Below, piece after piece: positions 17,252-25,382 of a stretch of 64,000 bases of DNA. The notes beneath the pieces were generated by a model. It saw nothing but the letters and a program-made list of their open reading frames with translations. It was not told where the DNA came from and did no database searches. Position 1 is the stretch's first letter. Every line of letters begins with the position of its first letter. Source of the stretch: Nocardioides carbamazepini. GTDB lineage: Bacteria > Actinomycetota > Actinomycetes > Propionibacteriales > Nocardioidaceae. The DNA is taken from contig NZ_JAHTLF010000025.1 of the NCBI RefSeq assembly GCF_024614185.1, positions 186,001-250,000 on the forward strand. The letters run 5' to 3'. A program made the position numbers and the translations under genes.

Positions 17252-17923
17252 ATGAGGCTTCACCCGTCCGAGCACCCGCGGCTCTATGCGGCCGCCCGCG
17301 CGGCCGCGCACGCCGTCAACACCCCGATCGCCAAGCGCCGGATGGGGAAGGCCGCGGCGGCGGCCCAGCGCCCGATCAGGCTCGAGATCGGCGGCCTGTC
17401 CGACCGGCCCGGCTGGCTGGTCGTCAATGTCAACGCGCGCACCCGCAACTACCTCGACGCCACCGGGCGCTGGCCGTTCGAGGACGGCTCGCTCGACGTC
17501 GTCTACGCCGACAACATGATCGAGCACGTGCCGCTCGAGGCCGGCCGCCGGATGTTCGCCGAGGCCCACCGCTGCCTGCGCCCCGGCGGCGTGATCCGCC
17601 TGGTCACGCCGGACCTGGGCAAGCACGTCGAGCTCTACCTCGCCGGCAGTCGCTCGGTCGAGGACGAGGTCGGCGGCTTCTACCGCTCGCTCGGCCTGAC
17701 CGTCGAGCACCCGACCGACCTGGTGCGGGTGCCGATCGCGTCCTTCGGCCACCACACCGGCTATCTGTACGACGTCGCGTCGCTCTGCGCCGAGCTCACC
17801 AAGGCGGGCTTCACCGACGCCCAGGAGTGGTCGCTGTCCGACAGCCGGCACGACGCGCTGCGCGGGCTCGACAAGCGCACCGGCGAGGGCGGCGCCCAGA
17901 TGGCGATCGAGGCGGTCCGGTGA
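17252..17923 (+). CDS. Class I SAM-dependent methyltransferase
   Basis: 223 residues, AGGAGG ahead of the ATG. Instead of a Gly-rich motif I it has IRLEIGGLSDRPGWLVVNVN, then WPFEDGSLDVVYADNMIEHVPLE and HRCLRPGGVIRLVTPDLGKH, typical of the methyltransferase_11-type domain found in glycan loci. It overlaps the next gene by 4 bases (GTGA). Methyl transfer to a sugar is an inference from family and context. Confidence 0.78.
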   Translation: MRLHPSEHPRLYAAARAAAHAVNTPIAKRRMGKAAAAAQRPIRLEIGGLSDRPGWLVVNVNARTRNYLDATGRWPFEDGSLDVVYADNMIEHVPLEAGRRMFAEAHRCLRPGGVIRLVTPDLGKHVELYLAGSRSVEDEVGGFYRSLGLTVEHPTDLVRVPIASFGHHTGYLYDVASLCAELTKAGFTDAQEWSLSDSRHDALRGLDKRTGEGGAQMAIEAVR

Positions 17924-18540
17924 GCAGTCCGGCGGGCGAGCCGGTGGAGGGCCTCACCACCTCGGCGGGGCTGGGCTTCCGCGACCTCGTCTTCTCGGAC
18001 CTGCTGCGCTACCGACCCGACGTCCGTCCGTCCTGGCCGGCGGTCGCGGTGAAGGCGGTGTCGAACCCGGGCCTCGTCGCCTCGGTCATCCTGCGGGCCC
18101 AGCAGATCGCCGTACGCCGGGGCCGGACCCGGCTGGCCTTCCTGCTCCGCTCGATCGGGATGGTGCTGGTGAGCGCCGACTTCGTGCCGGGCATGGACGT
18201 CGGCCCGGGCCTGCTGATGCCCCACCCCAACGGGGTCGTCATCGGCAACGGTCTGCGGGTCGGGGCGAACGTGACGTTCGGCGGTGGCGTCACCGCCGGC
18301 GTGAAGCAGCCGGACACACCGCCGGAGGAGGACGGCTTCCCGACGGTGTGCGACGGGGCGATCGTGCTCGCGCACGCCGTCCTGGTCGGCAAGGTGACGG
18401 TCGGCCGCTACGCCCAGATCGGCGCCAACTCGGTCCTGCTCTCGGACGCTCCGGAGCGGGCCGTGATGTTCGGGGTCCCGGCCCGCAAGGTCGCCGTCCG
18501 CGACGCCATCATCCCGGGGACGTACGAGCGGATCGAGTGA
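17920..18540 (+). CDS. Serine acetyltransferase-like hexapeptide acyltransferase
   Basis: 206 residues with left-handed beta-helix hexapeptide repeats from about residue 88: GPGLLMPHPNGVVIGNGLRVGANVTFGGGV and further repeats around IVLAHAVLVGKVTVG and AQIGANSVLL, closing with FGVPARKV. The helical N-terminus resembles CysE-type serine acetyltransferases, but the position in a polysaccharide operon makes sugar O-acetylation more likely. GTG start overlapping the upstream stop. The acyl donor may be acetyl-CoA or the acyl-ACP made by the cassette at 19461. Confidence 0.75.
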   Translation: MSSPAGEPVEGLTTSAGLGFRDLVFSDLLRYRPDVRPSWPAVAVKAVSNPGLVASVILRAQQIAVRRGRTRLAFLLRSIGMVLVSADFVPGMDVGPGLLMPHPNGVVIGNGLRVGANVTFGGGVTAGVKQPDTPPEEDGFPTVCDGAIVLAHAVLVGKVTVGRYAQIGANSVLLSDAPERAVMFGVPARKVAVRDAIIPGTYERIE

Positions 18541-18584
18541 CCGACCAGGCCGACCCAGGCCGGCAGCACGGCCGGCAGCGTGGC

Positions 18585-18660
18585 GCACGGCCGCGAAGCG
18601 GCACGGCGCGAAGCCCGCGGGGCGAGCGAAGCGAGACCCCGGGCGGCGAGCGCCGTCTGC
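18585..18660. repeat. GCGAAGC-rich short repeat in a 147-base gap
   Basis: The heptamer GCGAAGC occurs three times between 18593 and 18632. GGGGCGAGCG and GAGACCCC flank it and can pair. It lies between two convergent acyltransferase genes. It may be a terminator or a dispersed GC-rich repeat; no other copy is seen in the window. Confidence 0.4.
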
Positions 18661-18687
18661 GACACGCTCGGCCCAAGCAAGTCGGCC

Positions 18688-19365
18688 TCAGCGGCAGATC
18701 TCGCAGGAGGGCGGCCCGAGCTCCGGGTCGTGAGCGGCCACGAACTCCTCCACCCGCGGCGAGTGGATGATGCCCTTGTGGGCGGCGACCTTGTCGGTGT
18801 CCCAGTCCCACCACCTGATCCGCAGCAGCGCCTCGCGGATCGGCTGCTCGAAGCGGTACTTGATGTGCTTGGCGGGGTTGCCGCCGACGATCTCGTAGGG
18901 CTCGACGTCGCGCACCACCACGGCCCGGGTCGCCACGATCGCGCCGTCGCCGATGGTCACGCCCGAGGAGACGATGGCCTCGTAGGCGACGAACGCGTCG
19001 TGCCCGACGGTGATCGGTCCCTTGTTGTGGATGGCGTCCGGGGCCTGGACCCATTCGCCGTTCTCGACGTGGGCGTGGACGGTCGTGACCCAGTCGGCAT
19101 GGTGCAGGCCGCCGGGCATGAAGATCGCCGTCGGGTTGACCCCGGCGTAGCTCTTCACGTGCACGGGCTGGCCGTCGTTCTCGACGGTCTCGACGATCTT
19201 CATCCACGGGTACGACGGGTACTCGAAGGTGAGCAGCCGCTCGTCGAGCTCGTCGAAGTGACGCAGCTGGGGGCCGTCCACCCAGCGCCGGACGCTTCGC
19301 CGGAGTCGGGCGGCGATCTTCTCGCGGGCGGTCCTGGGAGCAGGGACGCGCATGTCGGCGGTCAT
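18688..19365 (-). CDS. CatB/xenobiotic-type hexapeptide acetyltransferase
   Basis: 225 residues. Left-handed beta-helix repeats from about residue 115: GPITVGHDAFVAYEAIVSSGVTIGDGAIVATRAVVVRDV, with the catalytic-His-type segment LHHADWVTTVHAHVENG and the closing VGGNPAKHIKYRF of the CatB/vatD family. Members acetylate hydroxyls of drugs or sugars; sugar O-acetylation is inferred from context. It ends in an unusual CEIC tail. A TAGCCT box eight bases before the ATG at 19365 suggests a leaderless start. It is divergent from the ACP gene, 95 bases apart. Confidence 0.82.
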   Translation of the reverse strand: MTADMRVPAPRTAREKIAARLRRSVRRWVDGPQLRHFDELDERLLTFEYPSYPWMKIVETVENDGQPVHVKSYAGVNPTAIFMPGGLHHADWVTTVHAHVENGEWVQAPDAIHNKGPITVGHDAFVAYEAIVSSGVTIGDGAIVATRAVVVRDVEPYEIVGGNPAKHIKYRFEQPIREALLRIRWWDWDTDKVAAHKGIIHSPRVEEFVAAHDPELGPPSCEICR

Positions 19366-19373
19366 GAGAGAGC

Positions 19374-19379
19374 AGGCTA
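19374..19379 (-). promoter_or_regulatory. -10 box of the CatB-like gene
   Basis: TAGCCT on the minus strand, eight bases before the ATG at 19365. Confidence 0.4.
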
Positions 19380-19460
19380 CCGGTGGAACGGCGGTCGCGA
19401 GTGCCGAGTTGCGGCTATGGTTGGCCCGCCATTTCCGGGCGAGACGAGGAGCACGCTGGC

Positions 19461-19691
19461 ATGCAGGATCGGGTCGAGCAGGTCGTTCGAGAGTTCGTCG
19501 CGCGGGTGAAGCCCGAGGCCGGTGAGGTCACGGTCGAGACGCCGCTGTACGCCGACGGCGTGGGCCTCGACTCGCTGGAGGCCGCCGAGCTCTCGGCGGT
19601 CCTCGAGGACGAGTTCGGCACGGACCCCTTCCAGGGCGACACGATGCCCGAGACGCTGAACGACATCGTGTCGTTCTACGTGACGGCCTGA
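19461..19691 (+). CDS. Acyl carrier protein
   Basis: 76 residues, typical ACP size. The phosphopantetheine site is GLDSLEAAEL with Ser38. It starts at an ATG behind GAGGAG, with a TATGGT -10 box at about 19413. It is followed after 10 bases by an acyl-activating enzyme and then a FabG-like reductase, so it is a dedicated ACP for a special acyl group and not the fatty-acid ACP. The acyl chain is probably short and ends up on a sugar, judged from the surrounding glycan genes. Confidence 0.88.
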   Translation: MQDRVEQVVREFVARVKPEAGEVTVETPLYADGVGLDSLEAAELSAVLEDEFGTDPFQGDTMPETLNDIVSFYVTA

Positions 19692-19701
19692 GCCGGACTG
19701 C

Positions 19702-21072
19702 ATGATCGAGTTCCTGCGCCGCGGCGCGCAGACCCGGCCGGAGCGGCCGGCGGTGGTCACCCACGATCTGACGGTCTCGTACGCCGAGCTGCTGGCGATG
19801 GCCGAAGGCGCCGCGACCGCGCTGAGCGAGCTCGGCGCCGACCGGATCGCCCTCGCGGACCACGAGGCCGCGCCGGTCATCGCGCTGATGGCCGCCGCCG
19901 CGGCGACCGGGGTGGAGGTCTGTCTGCTCCCGCCCGACGGCGCCGAGCAGGTGCTCGACCTGGTCGGGCGCTTCGACCACACGGTGGTCGTGACCGACCG
20001 GGACGACCTGCCGGAGTCCGCGCTGCCGGCCGGCGTACGCCGTGTCGGCCTCGCCGGTCTGCTCGCGACTCCCGCGCAGAGCGCTCCCGGCGACCTGCCC
20101 GCGCACCGGCCGCACCTGGTCCTCACCACCGGCACGACCGGCGCTCCCCGCGGTGTCCGCCACGACTGGGGCCGCCTGGTCCGCAGCACCGCACACGTAC
20201 AGCCCGCCGGCGACGAGCACTGGCTGCTCTGCTTCGGCCTGCACCAGTTCGCCGGACTCCAGGTGCTGCTGCACGTGCTCGCAGCGGGCGCGACGCTCGT
20301 CGCTCCGGCGCCGCGCCGCCCGCGGGAGGGCCTCGCGGCCATGCGCGCGCTGGGGGTGACGCACGCGAGCGCCACGCCGACGTACTGGAGGTTCCTGCTC
20401 GCCGAGCTGCGCGCCGACGGCGGGCCGGTCCCGCAGCTGCGCCAGATCACGCTGGGCGGCGAGGCCGTTCCGGGCCCGCTGCTGGGCGAGCTCGCGACGA
20501 CCTTCCCCGACGCCCACGTCTCGCAGGTCTACGCGGCGTCCGAGTTCGGCTCCACCGGCTCGATGCGTGACCGCCGGGCGGGCCTGTCGACGGCCGTGCT
20601 GGAGCGCGGCGAGGACGCGGACGTCGCGCTGAAGGTCGTCGACGGCGAGCTGTGGATCCGATCGCGCACCGGCATGGTCGGCTACTACGGGGAGCCCGAC
20701 GTCGACGCCGAGGAGTGGCGCCCCACCGGCGACCTCGTCGCCGTCGAGGACGGTCGGCTCGTGTTCCTGGGCCGCTCCTCGGAGATCATCAACGTCGGCG
20801 GCGTGAAGGTGCACCCCCTCGTCATCGAGGAGCGGATCGGTGCCGTGGCGGGCGTCGACGTGGCCCGGGTCTACGGGAGGCGGAACCCGATGACGGGTCA
20901 GATCGTTGCGGTGGAGGTGGTGGCGTCCGCAGGCGCGGACACCACCGCGATCGACGCCGCCATCCGTGCGGCGTGCGCCGACCTGCCGTCGGCGTCCCGC
21001 CCCCGCAGCATCCGGTTCGTCGACGAGGTCAGCACGACCGGGAGCAAGATCGTCAGGAGAGAAGCACCGTGA
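19702..21072 (+). CDS. Acyl-activating (AMP-forming) ligase, probably acyl-ACP synthetase
   Basis: 456 residues, ANL superfamily. The P-loop LTTGTTGAPRGVRHDWG (about 141-157) has Arg where Lys is usual. Further motifs are ITLGGEAVP, VYAASEFGSTGS (A5), YYGEPDVDAEEWRPTGDL (A7) and a C-terminal STTGSKIVRRE with the catalytic Lys about eight residues from the end. It probably activates a carboxylic acid as acyl-AMP and loads it on the ACP encoded just upstream. It overlaps the FabG-like gene by 4 bases. It is shorter than typical acyl-CoA synthetases. Substrate not predictable by eye. Confidence 0.83.
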   Translation: MIEFLRRGAQTRPERPAVVTHDLTVSYAELLAMAEGAATALSELGADRIALADHEAAPVIALMAAAAATGVEVCLLPPDGAEQVLDLVGRFDHTVVVTDRDDLPESALPAGVRRVGLAGLLATPAQSAPGDLPAHRPHLVLTTGTTGAPRGVRHDWGRLVRSTAHVQPAGDEHWLLCFGLHQFAGLQVLLHVLAAGATLVAPAPRRPREGLAAMRALGVTHASATPTYWRFLLAELRADGGPVPQLRQITLGGEAVPGPLLGELATTFPDAHVSQVYAASEFGSTGSMRDRRAGLSTAVLERGEDADVALKVVDGELWIRSRTGMVGYYGEPDVDAEEWRPTGDLVAVEDGRLVFLGRSSEIINVGGVKVHPLVIEERIGAVAGVDVARVYGRRNPMTGQIVAVEVVASAGADTTAIDAAIRAACADLPSASRPRSIRFVDEVSTTGSKIVRREAP

Positions 21073-21821
21073 GCGAGACCAGCACCGCTGAGCCGCGCGT
21101 CGTCGTCATCACCGGTGGCAGCCGGGGGCTCGGGGCCGGCATCGTGCAGGCCTATCTCGACGAGGGCGACGTCGTCGCGACCTGCGCCCGCAGCAGCACC
21201 CCCGAGGTGGAGAAGTGGCAGGGCGACGCCGCCGTCGCCGACCGCTTCCTGTTCCTGCCCGCCGACGTGTCGAGCTCCGCGGACTGCGCGGCGTTCGTCA
21301 ACGCCGTGATCGAGCGGTTCGGCCGGATCGACGTGCTGATCAACAACGCGGGCGTCGCGCGCGACGGCGTGATCGGGCTGACCTCCGACGAGGACATCGA
21401 CGTCGTGGTCGACCTCAACATCAAGGGCTCGCTCTACATGGCCCGCCAGGTCAGCCGCCGGATGATGGTCAGGCGCAGCGGCACGATCGTCAACATCTCC
21501 TCGGTCGTCGGCCGCTCCGGCTACCGCGGGCTCGCGGTCTACAGCGCCACCAAGGCCGCTCTGGAGGGCATGACCCGCGCCCTCGCGCGCGAGCTCGGCA
21601 CCCGCGGGATCACGGTCAACGCGATCGCGCCCGGCTACCTGCGCACCGAGATGAGCCACGGGCTCGACGAGGAGCAGCTGCAGCAGATCGTCCGCCGTAC
21701 GCCGGCCGGGCGGCTCGGCGACCCCGAGGACATCGCGCGCGCGTGCCAGTTCCTCACCGACCCGCGCAACACCTACCTGACCGGGCAGGTGCTCGTCGTC
21801 GACGGCGGCCTGACCGGCTGA
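21069..21821 (+). CDS. FabG-like 3-oxoacyl-(ACP) reductase, SDR
   Basis: 250 residues, classical SDR: ITGGSRGLGAGI (NADPH loop), INNAGVARDG, NISSVVGRSGYRG and YSATKAALEG (YxxxK), ending LVVDGGLTG. Close to FabG/PhaB types. Next to a private ACP and an acyl-AMP ligase it probably reduces a 3-keto group to a 3-hydroxyacyl-ACP, giving an acyl group such as 3-hydroxybutyryl for sugar N- or O-acylation. This is inference. GTG start overlapping the ligase stop; convergent with the sulfotransferase gene. Confidence 0.82.
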   Translation: MSETSTAEPRVVVITGGSRGLGAGIVQAYLDEGDVVATCARSSTPEVEKWQGDAAVADRFLFLPADVSSSADCAAFVNAVIERFGRIDVLINNAGVARDGVIGLTSDEDIDVVVDLNIKGSLYMARQVSRRMMVRRSGTIVNISSVVGRSGYRGLAVYSATKAALEGMTRALARELGTRGITVNAIAPGYLRTEMSHGLDEEQLQQIVRRTPAGRLGDPEDIARACQFLTDPRNTYLTGQVLVVDGGLTG

Positions 21822-21842
21822 CGCCCCGGTTCCCGGGCGGTC

Positions 21843-22805
21843 TCAGTACCAGGGCCGGCGGAGCCCGCGGGCCGCCGCGTAGGTGCCGTACGCGAGCTCG
21901 GCAGCCCGGCGTACCGGTCGGGTCTCGTAGGGCGCGGTGAGCGCGGCGTCGTACCTCGTGAGTGCCTGCTCCCACGCGACCTCCAGCGTCTGCGCGGGAT
22001 CGGAGTCGGGCCGGATCCGGCGGGCGACGTGGATCCACAACCGCTCGTCGAGGCGGGTATGACGGGCGAGCAGCTCCACGGTGCGACCGTCGAGCTCGGG
22101 CGCCAGGTCCGGACGGCGGCGGCGAGGGACCGAGACCCGCTCGTTGAGCCGGATGTCGGGCAGCGTCAGCCCGATCGCGGTGCCCAGGTGCTCCAGGAAG
22201 CGGGGGTCCTCGACCAGGCCGACGTGGTCGAAGCGGTCGAGCGAGTCGAGCGCGGCGCCGAGGATCTCCTCCTCCTGGCTCTCCTCGATGAAGGAGGTCG
22301 GCGACAGGAGCGGGTGCGGCCAGGCGAGGAAGCGCGCGATCGTGTTGTCGATGTTGGGCGCGATCATCGCGTGGTCGAGGTAGTCGCCGAGCCGGCCGCG
22401 GGCGACCCGGAAGGCGATCGAGCCCGCGTGCCCGAAGTGGCGCAGGTCGAAGTCGGACAGCGCCCGGCTGTGCACCCACTGCGAGAGCACCCGCAGCCGC
22501 GGGTGGCGCAGGATCGTGACCTCCTGCCGCTCGTCGTACCGGGCGCGGGTGGTGCCGGGCGCGACGTGCCCGGTGATGAAGTCCCCGTCGGCGGGCAGCT
22601 CCTCCGGCCCGCGTACGAAGGTCGCCGCGGCCTGCGGGCGGAGCGCGTCGATCCGGTCGTAGCCACCGACGAGGGAGACGTCGACCCGGTAGACGGTCGT
22701 CGCCTCCGGGGGCAGCGCCGCGACGATCGCGTTGCGCACGGAGGTGCCCGCGCACTTCGGGATGTGGTTGAAGATGAGAGGTCGCTGGACGAACGGCGCG
22801 CTCAC
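21843..22805 (-). CDS. Sulfotransferase-family protein
   Basis: About 320 residues. The start FNHIPKCAGTSVRNAI is the 5'-phosphosulfate loop of carbohydrate sulfotransferases (Gal-3-O/HS2ST type, HIPKTAGT). EVTILRHPRLRVLSQWVHSR is the 3'-phosphate-binding block. It should transfer sulfate from PAPS to a sugar hydroxyl. The GTG at 22805 is preferred over ATG 22844 because AAAGGAG lies six bases before it. cysDN at 57-59 kb could supply activated sulfate, but no APS kinase is seen in the window. It is divergent from the flippase gene. Confidence 0.8.
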   Translation of the reverse strand: MSAPFVQRPLIFNHIPKCAGTSVRNAIVAALPPEATTVYRVDVSLVGGYDRIDALRPQAAATFVRGPEELPADGDFITGHVAPGTTRARYDERQEVTILRHPRLRVLSQWVHSRALSDFDLRHFGHAGSIAFRVARGRLGDYLDHAMIAPNIDNTIARFLAWPHPLLSPTSFIEESQEEEILGAALDSLDRFDHVGLVEDPRFLEHLGTAIGLTLPDIRLNERVSVPRRRRPDLAPELDGRTVELLARHTRLDERLWIHVARRIRPDSDPAQTLEVAWEQALTRYDAALTAPYETRPVRRAAELAYGTYAAARGLRRPWY

Positions 22806-22893
22806 GTAGCTCCTTTCGCGGACCCGGCGACGTTCGCCGCTCACCCATCGGGTCCGGGTTCTCCAACGACCGTCCAGGGGGCGGCGTTACCCG

Positions 22894-22899
22894 TATCCT
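22894..22899 (+). promoter_or_regulatory. -10 box of the flippase gene
   Basis: TATCCT ends six bases before the GTG at 22906; leaderless spacing. Confidence 0.5.
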
Positions 22900-22905
22900 G
22901 CACCC

Positions 22906-24234
22906 GTGTCGACGTCCTCCCCCGCCACGTCCGTGCCCGCGGCCGCCCGGCACCGGCCGGTCCCGTGGTGGCTGCTCGCCGGGGCGGGGGTGCTCACCCA
23001 GCTGCTCACCATGGCCAGCGGCATCATGGCCGCGCGGATGCTCGGCGTCGAGGGCCGCGGCCAGGTCCTCCTCGTGGCGACACTCGGCGCGGTCGCCGCC
23101 CAGCTGACCCTCGGCGGTGGGCTGCCCAACGCGATCACCAAGCAGCTCGCCGAGCGTGGGATCCCGGCCCGTGACGGTCTGCGTGGGCTGGCGCGCTCCT
23201 GGCTGATGATCGGCGTGGCCGCCGGCGCGGTCGCCGCGGCCTACTTCGTGTTCGTCGACCGTGACCGGCTCGGCGTCGACACGGCTCTGCTGGCCGTCGC
23301 GGTCGTGCTCACGGCTCTCAACGCGATGGCGGCGCGGATCCTGATGGGCGCGATGCTGGGCGAGGGGACCGCGCCGATCCGGATCGCACTGACCGGCGTG
23401 CTGCCCCAGGCGGCCGTGGTGTTCGCGTTCGGTGTCTGCCTGGCCCTCGGGTGGAACCTCGGGCCGGTCGGCGTCCCGTTCGTCATCCTCGCGTTCAGCG
23501 GCGGCGTGCTCCTGGCCCGGGTCCGGAGCCTGCGCCCGTCGCTGGGACCGGACGCGCCGCGCCTGGACCGCGACGAGCTGCGCAGCCTCGCGCGCCGCGG
23601 GCACGTGAGCAGCGTCGGGCCCATCGACGGGCTGCAGCTGGACCGCTTCCTGGTGGGCTCGCTGCTCGGCAACACCATGCTCGGCCTGTACGGCGTGGCC
23701 TCTGCCCTCTCCGCGCTGCACAACGTGCTGGGGATGTCGCTGGCGGGCGTGGCGCTGCCGCGGCTGGCGGTGCTGCAGACCGACCCCGTGGCCGAGCGGG
23801 AGTACGTCCGGCGCACGCTCGGCCTCACGGTCGTCCTGATGCTCGTGATCACCGTGCCGTTGGAGCTGGCGATGGAGCCGCTGGTCCGGCTGACGTTCGG
23901 TGCGGAGTTCCTCGGCGCCGTCGAGTGCGCCCGCTGGGTGGTGCTCGCCGCGGGCATGCTGGGCACGCGCCGCGTGCTGATCGCCGTGCTCCAGGCCCGG
24001 GACCACGCGCGATACGCCTCCGTCGTGGAGTTCGTCCTCGCCGCCGCGCTCGCCGCCGGCATCGTCGTCGCCGCGCTCAACGACAGCATCGTGCTGGTCG
24101 GCATCCTGCTGACCGCGGTGGCCGCCGCGGCCTGCCTGCTGCTGGGCTTCGGGGTGCTGGCCACCGCGGCGTCCGGGCAGCTTGCGGAGTCCGGGTCCTC
24201 GGACTCTGCCGCCGACGGTGTCGCCGATGCGTAG
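22906..24234 (+). CDS. Lipid-linked oligosaccharide flippase (Wzx/MATE-MOP type)
   Basis: 442 residues with about twelve hydrophobic segments and short loops. The N-terminal signature LLTMASGIMAARMLGVEGRGQV and the later LDRFLVGSLLGNTMLGLYGVASAL are typical of polysaccharide-biosynthesis MOP flippases. It moves undecaprenyl-linked repeat units across the membrane, feeding the polymerase at 1532. GTG start on a likely leaderless message. The next gene starts 10 bases behind its stop, with its own -10 box overlapping the stop codon. Confidence 0.88.
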   Translation: MSTSSPATSVPAAARHRPVPWWLLAGAGVLTQLLTMASGIMAARMLGVEGRGQVLLVATLGAVAAQLTLGGGLPNAITKQLAERGIPARDGLRGLARSWLMIGVAAGAVAAAYFVFVDRDRLGVDTALLAVAVVLTALNAMAARILMGAMLGEGTAPIRIALTGVLPQAAVVFAFGVCLALGWNLGPVGVPFVILAFSGGVLLARVRSLRPSLGPDAPRLDRDELRSLARRGHVSSVGPIDGLQLDRFLVGSLLGNTMLGLYGVASALSALHNVLGMSLAGVALPRLAVLQTDPVAEREYVRRTLGLTVVLMLVITVPLELAMEPLVRLTFGAEFLGAVECARWVVLAAGMLGTRRVLIAVLQARDHARYASVVEFVLAAALAAGIVVAALNDSIVLVGILLTAVAAAACLLLGFGVLATAASGQLAESGSSDSAADGVADA

Positions 24235-24237
24235 GAT
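24232..24237 (+). promoter_or_regulatory. -10 box overlapping the flippase stop codon
   Basis: TAGGAT includes the TAG stop of the flippase gene and ends seven bases before the ATG at 24245, so the methyltransferase gene probably has its own leaderless message. Confidence 0.45.
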
Positions 24238-24244
24238 CCCGGCC

Positions 24245-25294
24245 ATGTCGAGTGTCGAAACTGCTCCCGAGGTCGCCCCGACCGCGGCGGAGCGCACCAC
24301 CCACGTGCCGTTCACCGGCCGGGTCAAGCGCCTCCTCGCCCGCTTCGCGCCGGGCTTCCTGATCACCTTCCTCGACCGCGTGGTGTTCCGGGCCCGCCGG
24401 GCCCGGATCCGCGGCGTCCGCAGGGTCTTCGGGTGGCTCGGCTACAACGTCGCCCACCGCGCCGACTACTACTCGACGCTGCCGGTGCTCGAGGAGATCG
24501 AGGAGACCCGGGCGCGCTGGGACCGGCCCTCGAGCCTGCCCGGCCTCGATGTCGATCTCGGCGCGATGCGCGAGCGGCTCGACGGCCTCGGCGCGCGGTG
24601 GGAGGCGGAGTTCCTCGCCGAGACCGGTGACTACCTCGCCAACACCCGCCGGGGATTCGGGCCGGGCTACCCCGAGTTCGACGCCCGCACGCTCTACTAC
24701 ATGCTGCGTGAGCACAAGCCGGCCCGCTATCTCGAGGTCGGGTCGGGGCTGTCCACCTACTACGCCTCGCTCGCCGGCCGGCGCAACGCCGCCGAGGGAG
24801 CGCCGCTGCAGATCACCTGCGTCGAGCCGTACCCCTTCGACGCGCTGCGCTCGCTGCCCAACTTCCAGCTCGTCGAGGGCTTCGTCCAGGACGTCCCGAC
24901 CGAGCGGTTCGAGGAGCTGGAGGCGGGAGACCTCCTGTTCATCGACTCGTCGCACTCGCTCAAGATCGACAGCGACGTCGCCTATCTCTTCCTCGAGGTG
25001 CTGCCGCGGGTCAGGCCCGGCGTGATCGTCCACATCCATGACGTGCCGTTCCCGTTCAACACCCCGTACCCGGCCGACACCTGGCTGTTCGGCGAGCGGT
25101 GGCCGGTCTACTGGAACGAGGCGATGGTCGTGCAGACCTTCCTCGCGTTCAACAAGGAGTTCCCGATCGAGCTGTCGGTGCCGATGCTGCGTCACGACGA
25201 CGAGGCGGCCCTGCGGCGCAGCCACCCGCGCTACGTCCCGGTGGGCGACGACCCCAACCCGCCGTCGTCGCTGTGGCTGCGCCGGGTCGGCTGA
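24245..25294 (+). CDS. Class I SAM-dependent methyltransferase (methyltransferase_24 type)
   Basis: 349 residues. The N-terminal 100 residues are basic with a hydrophobic stretch (FLITFLDRVVF), possibly membrane-associated. The catalytic part has ARYLEVGSGLSTYYASLAG (motif I), ITCVEPYPFDAL, DLLFIDSSHSLKIDSDVAYLFLEVLPRVRPG and IHIHDVPFPF. The DSSH...HDV pattern is typical of the methyltransferase_24 family from glycan loci. Target sugar unknown. A terminator hairpin follows. Confidence 0.8.
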   Translation: MSSVETAPEVAPTAAERTTHVPFTGRVKRLLARFAPGFLITFLDRVVFRARRARIRGVRRVFGWLGYNVAHRADYYSTLPVLEEIEETRARWDRPSSLPGLDVDLGAMRERLDGLGARWEAEFLAETGDYLANTRRGFGPGYPEFDARTLYYMLREHKPARYLEVGSGLSTYYASLAGRRNAAEGAPLQITCVEPYPFDALRSLPNFQLVEGFVQDVPTERFEELEAGDLLFIDSSHSLKIDSDVAYLFLEVLPRVRPGVIVHIHDVPFPFNTPYPADTWLFGERWPVYWNEAMVVQTFLAFNKEFPIELSVPMLRHDDEAALRRSHPRYVPVGDDPNPPSSLWLRRVG

Positions 25295-25324
25295 CCCGGA
25301 CCTGACGGTGCGGACATGACGGTC

Positions 25325-25371
25325 CGGACATGACACAGGCCCCGCCGTGGCGGGGCCCGTGTCAATGTCCG
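25325..25371. terminator. Bidirectional terminator hairpin
   Basis: Arms of about 22 bases: CGGACA, TGACAC, GGCCCCGCC pair with GGCGGGGCC, GTGTCA, TGTCCG around a 2-base loop, with one A-C mismatch and one bulge. It lies between the convergent methyltransferase (ends 25294) and Wzc-like kinase (ends 25383) genes. Confidence 0.85.
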
Positions 25372-25382
25372 GGTGACGGTGC

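Noticed and set aside
21754..24366. 870-codon minus-strand frame covering flippase and sulfotransferase
   Set aside because: Low-complexity Arg/Gly/Pro/His-rich translation without motifs; the recognised genes lie in other frames.
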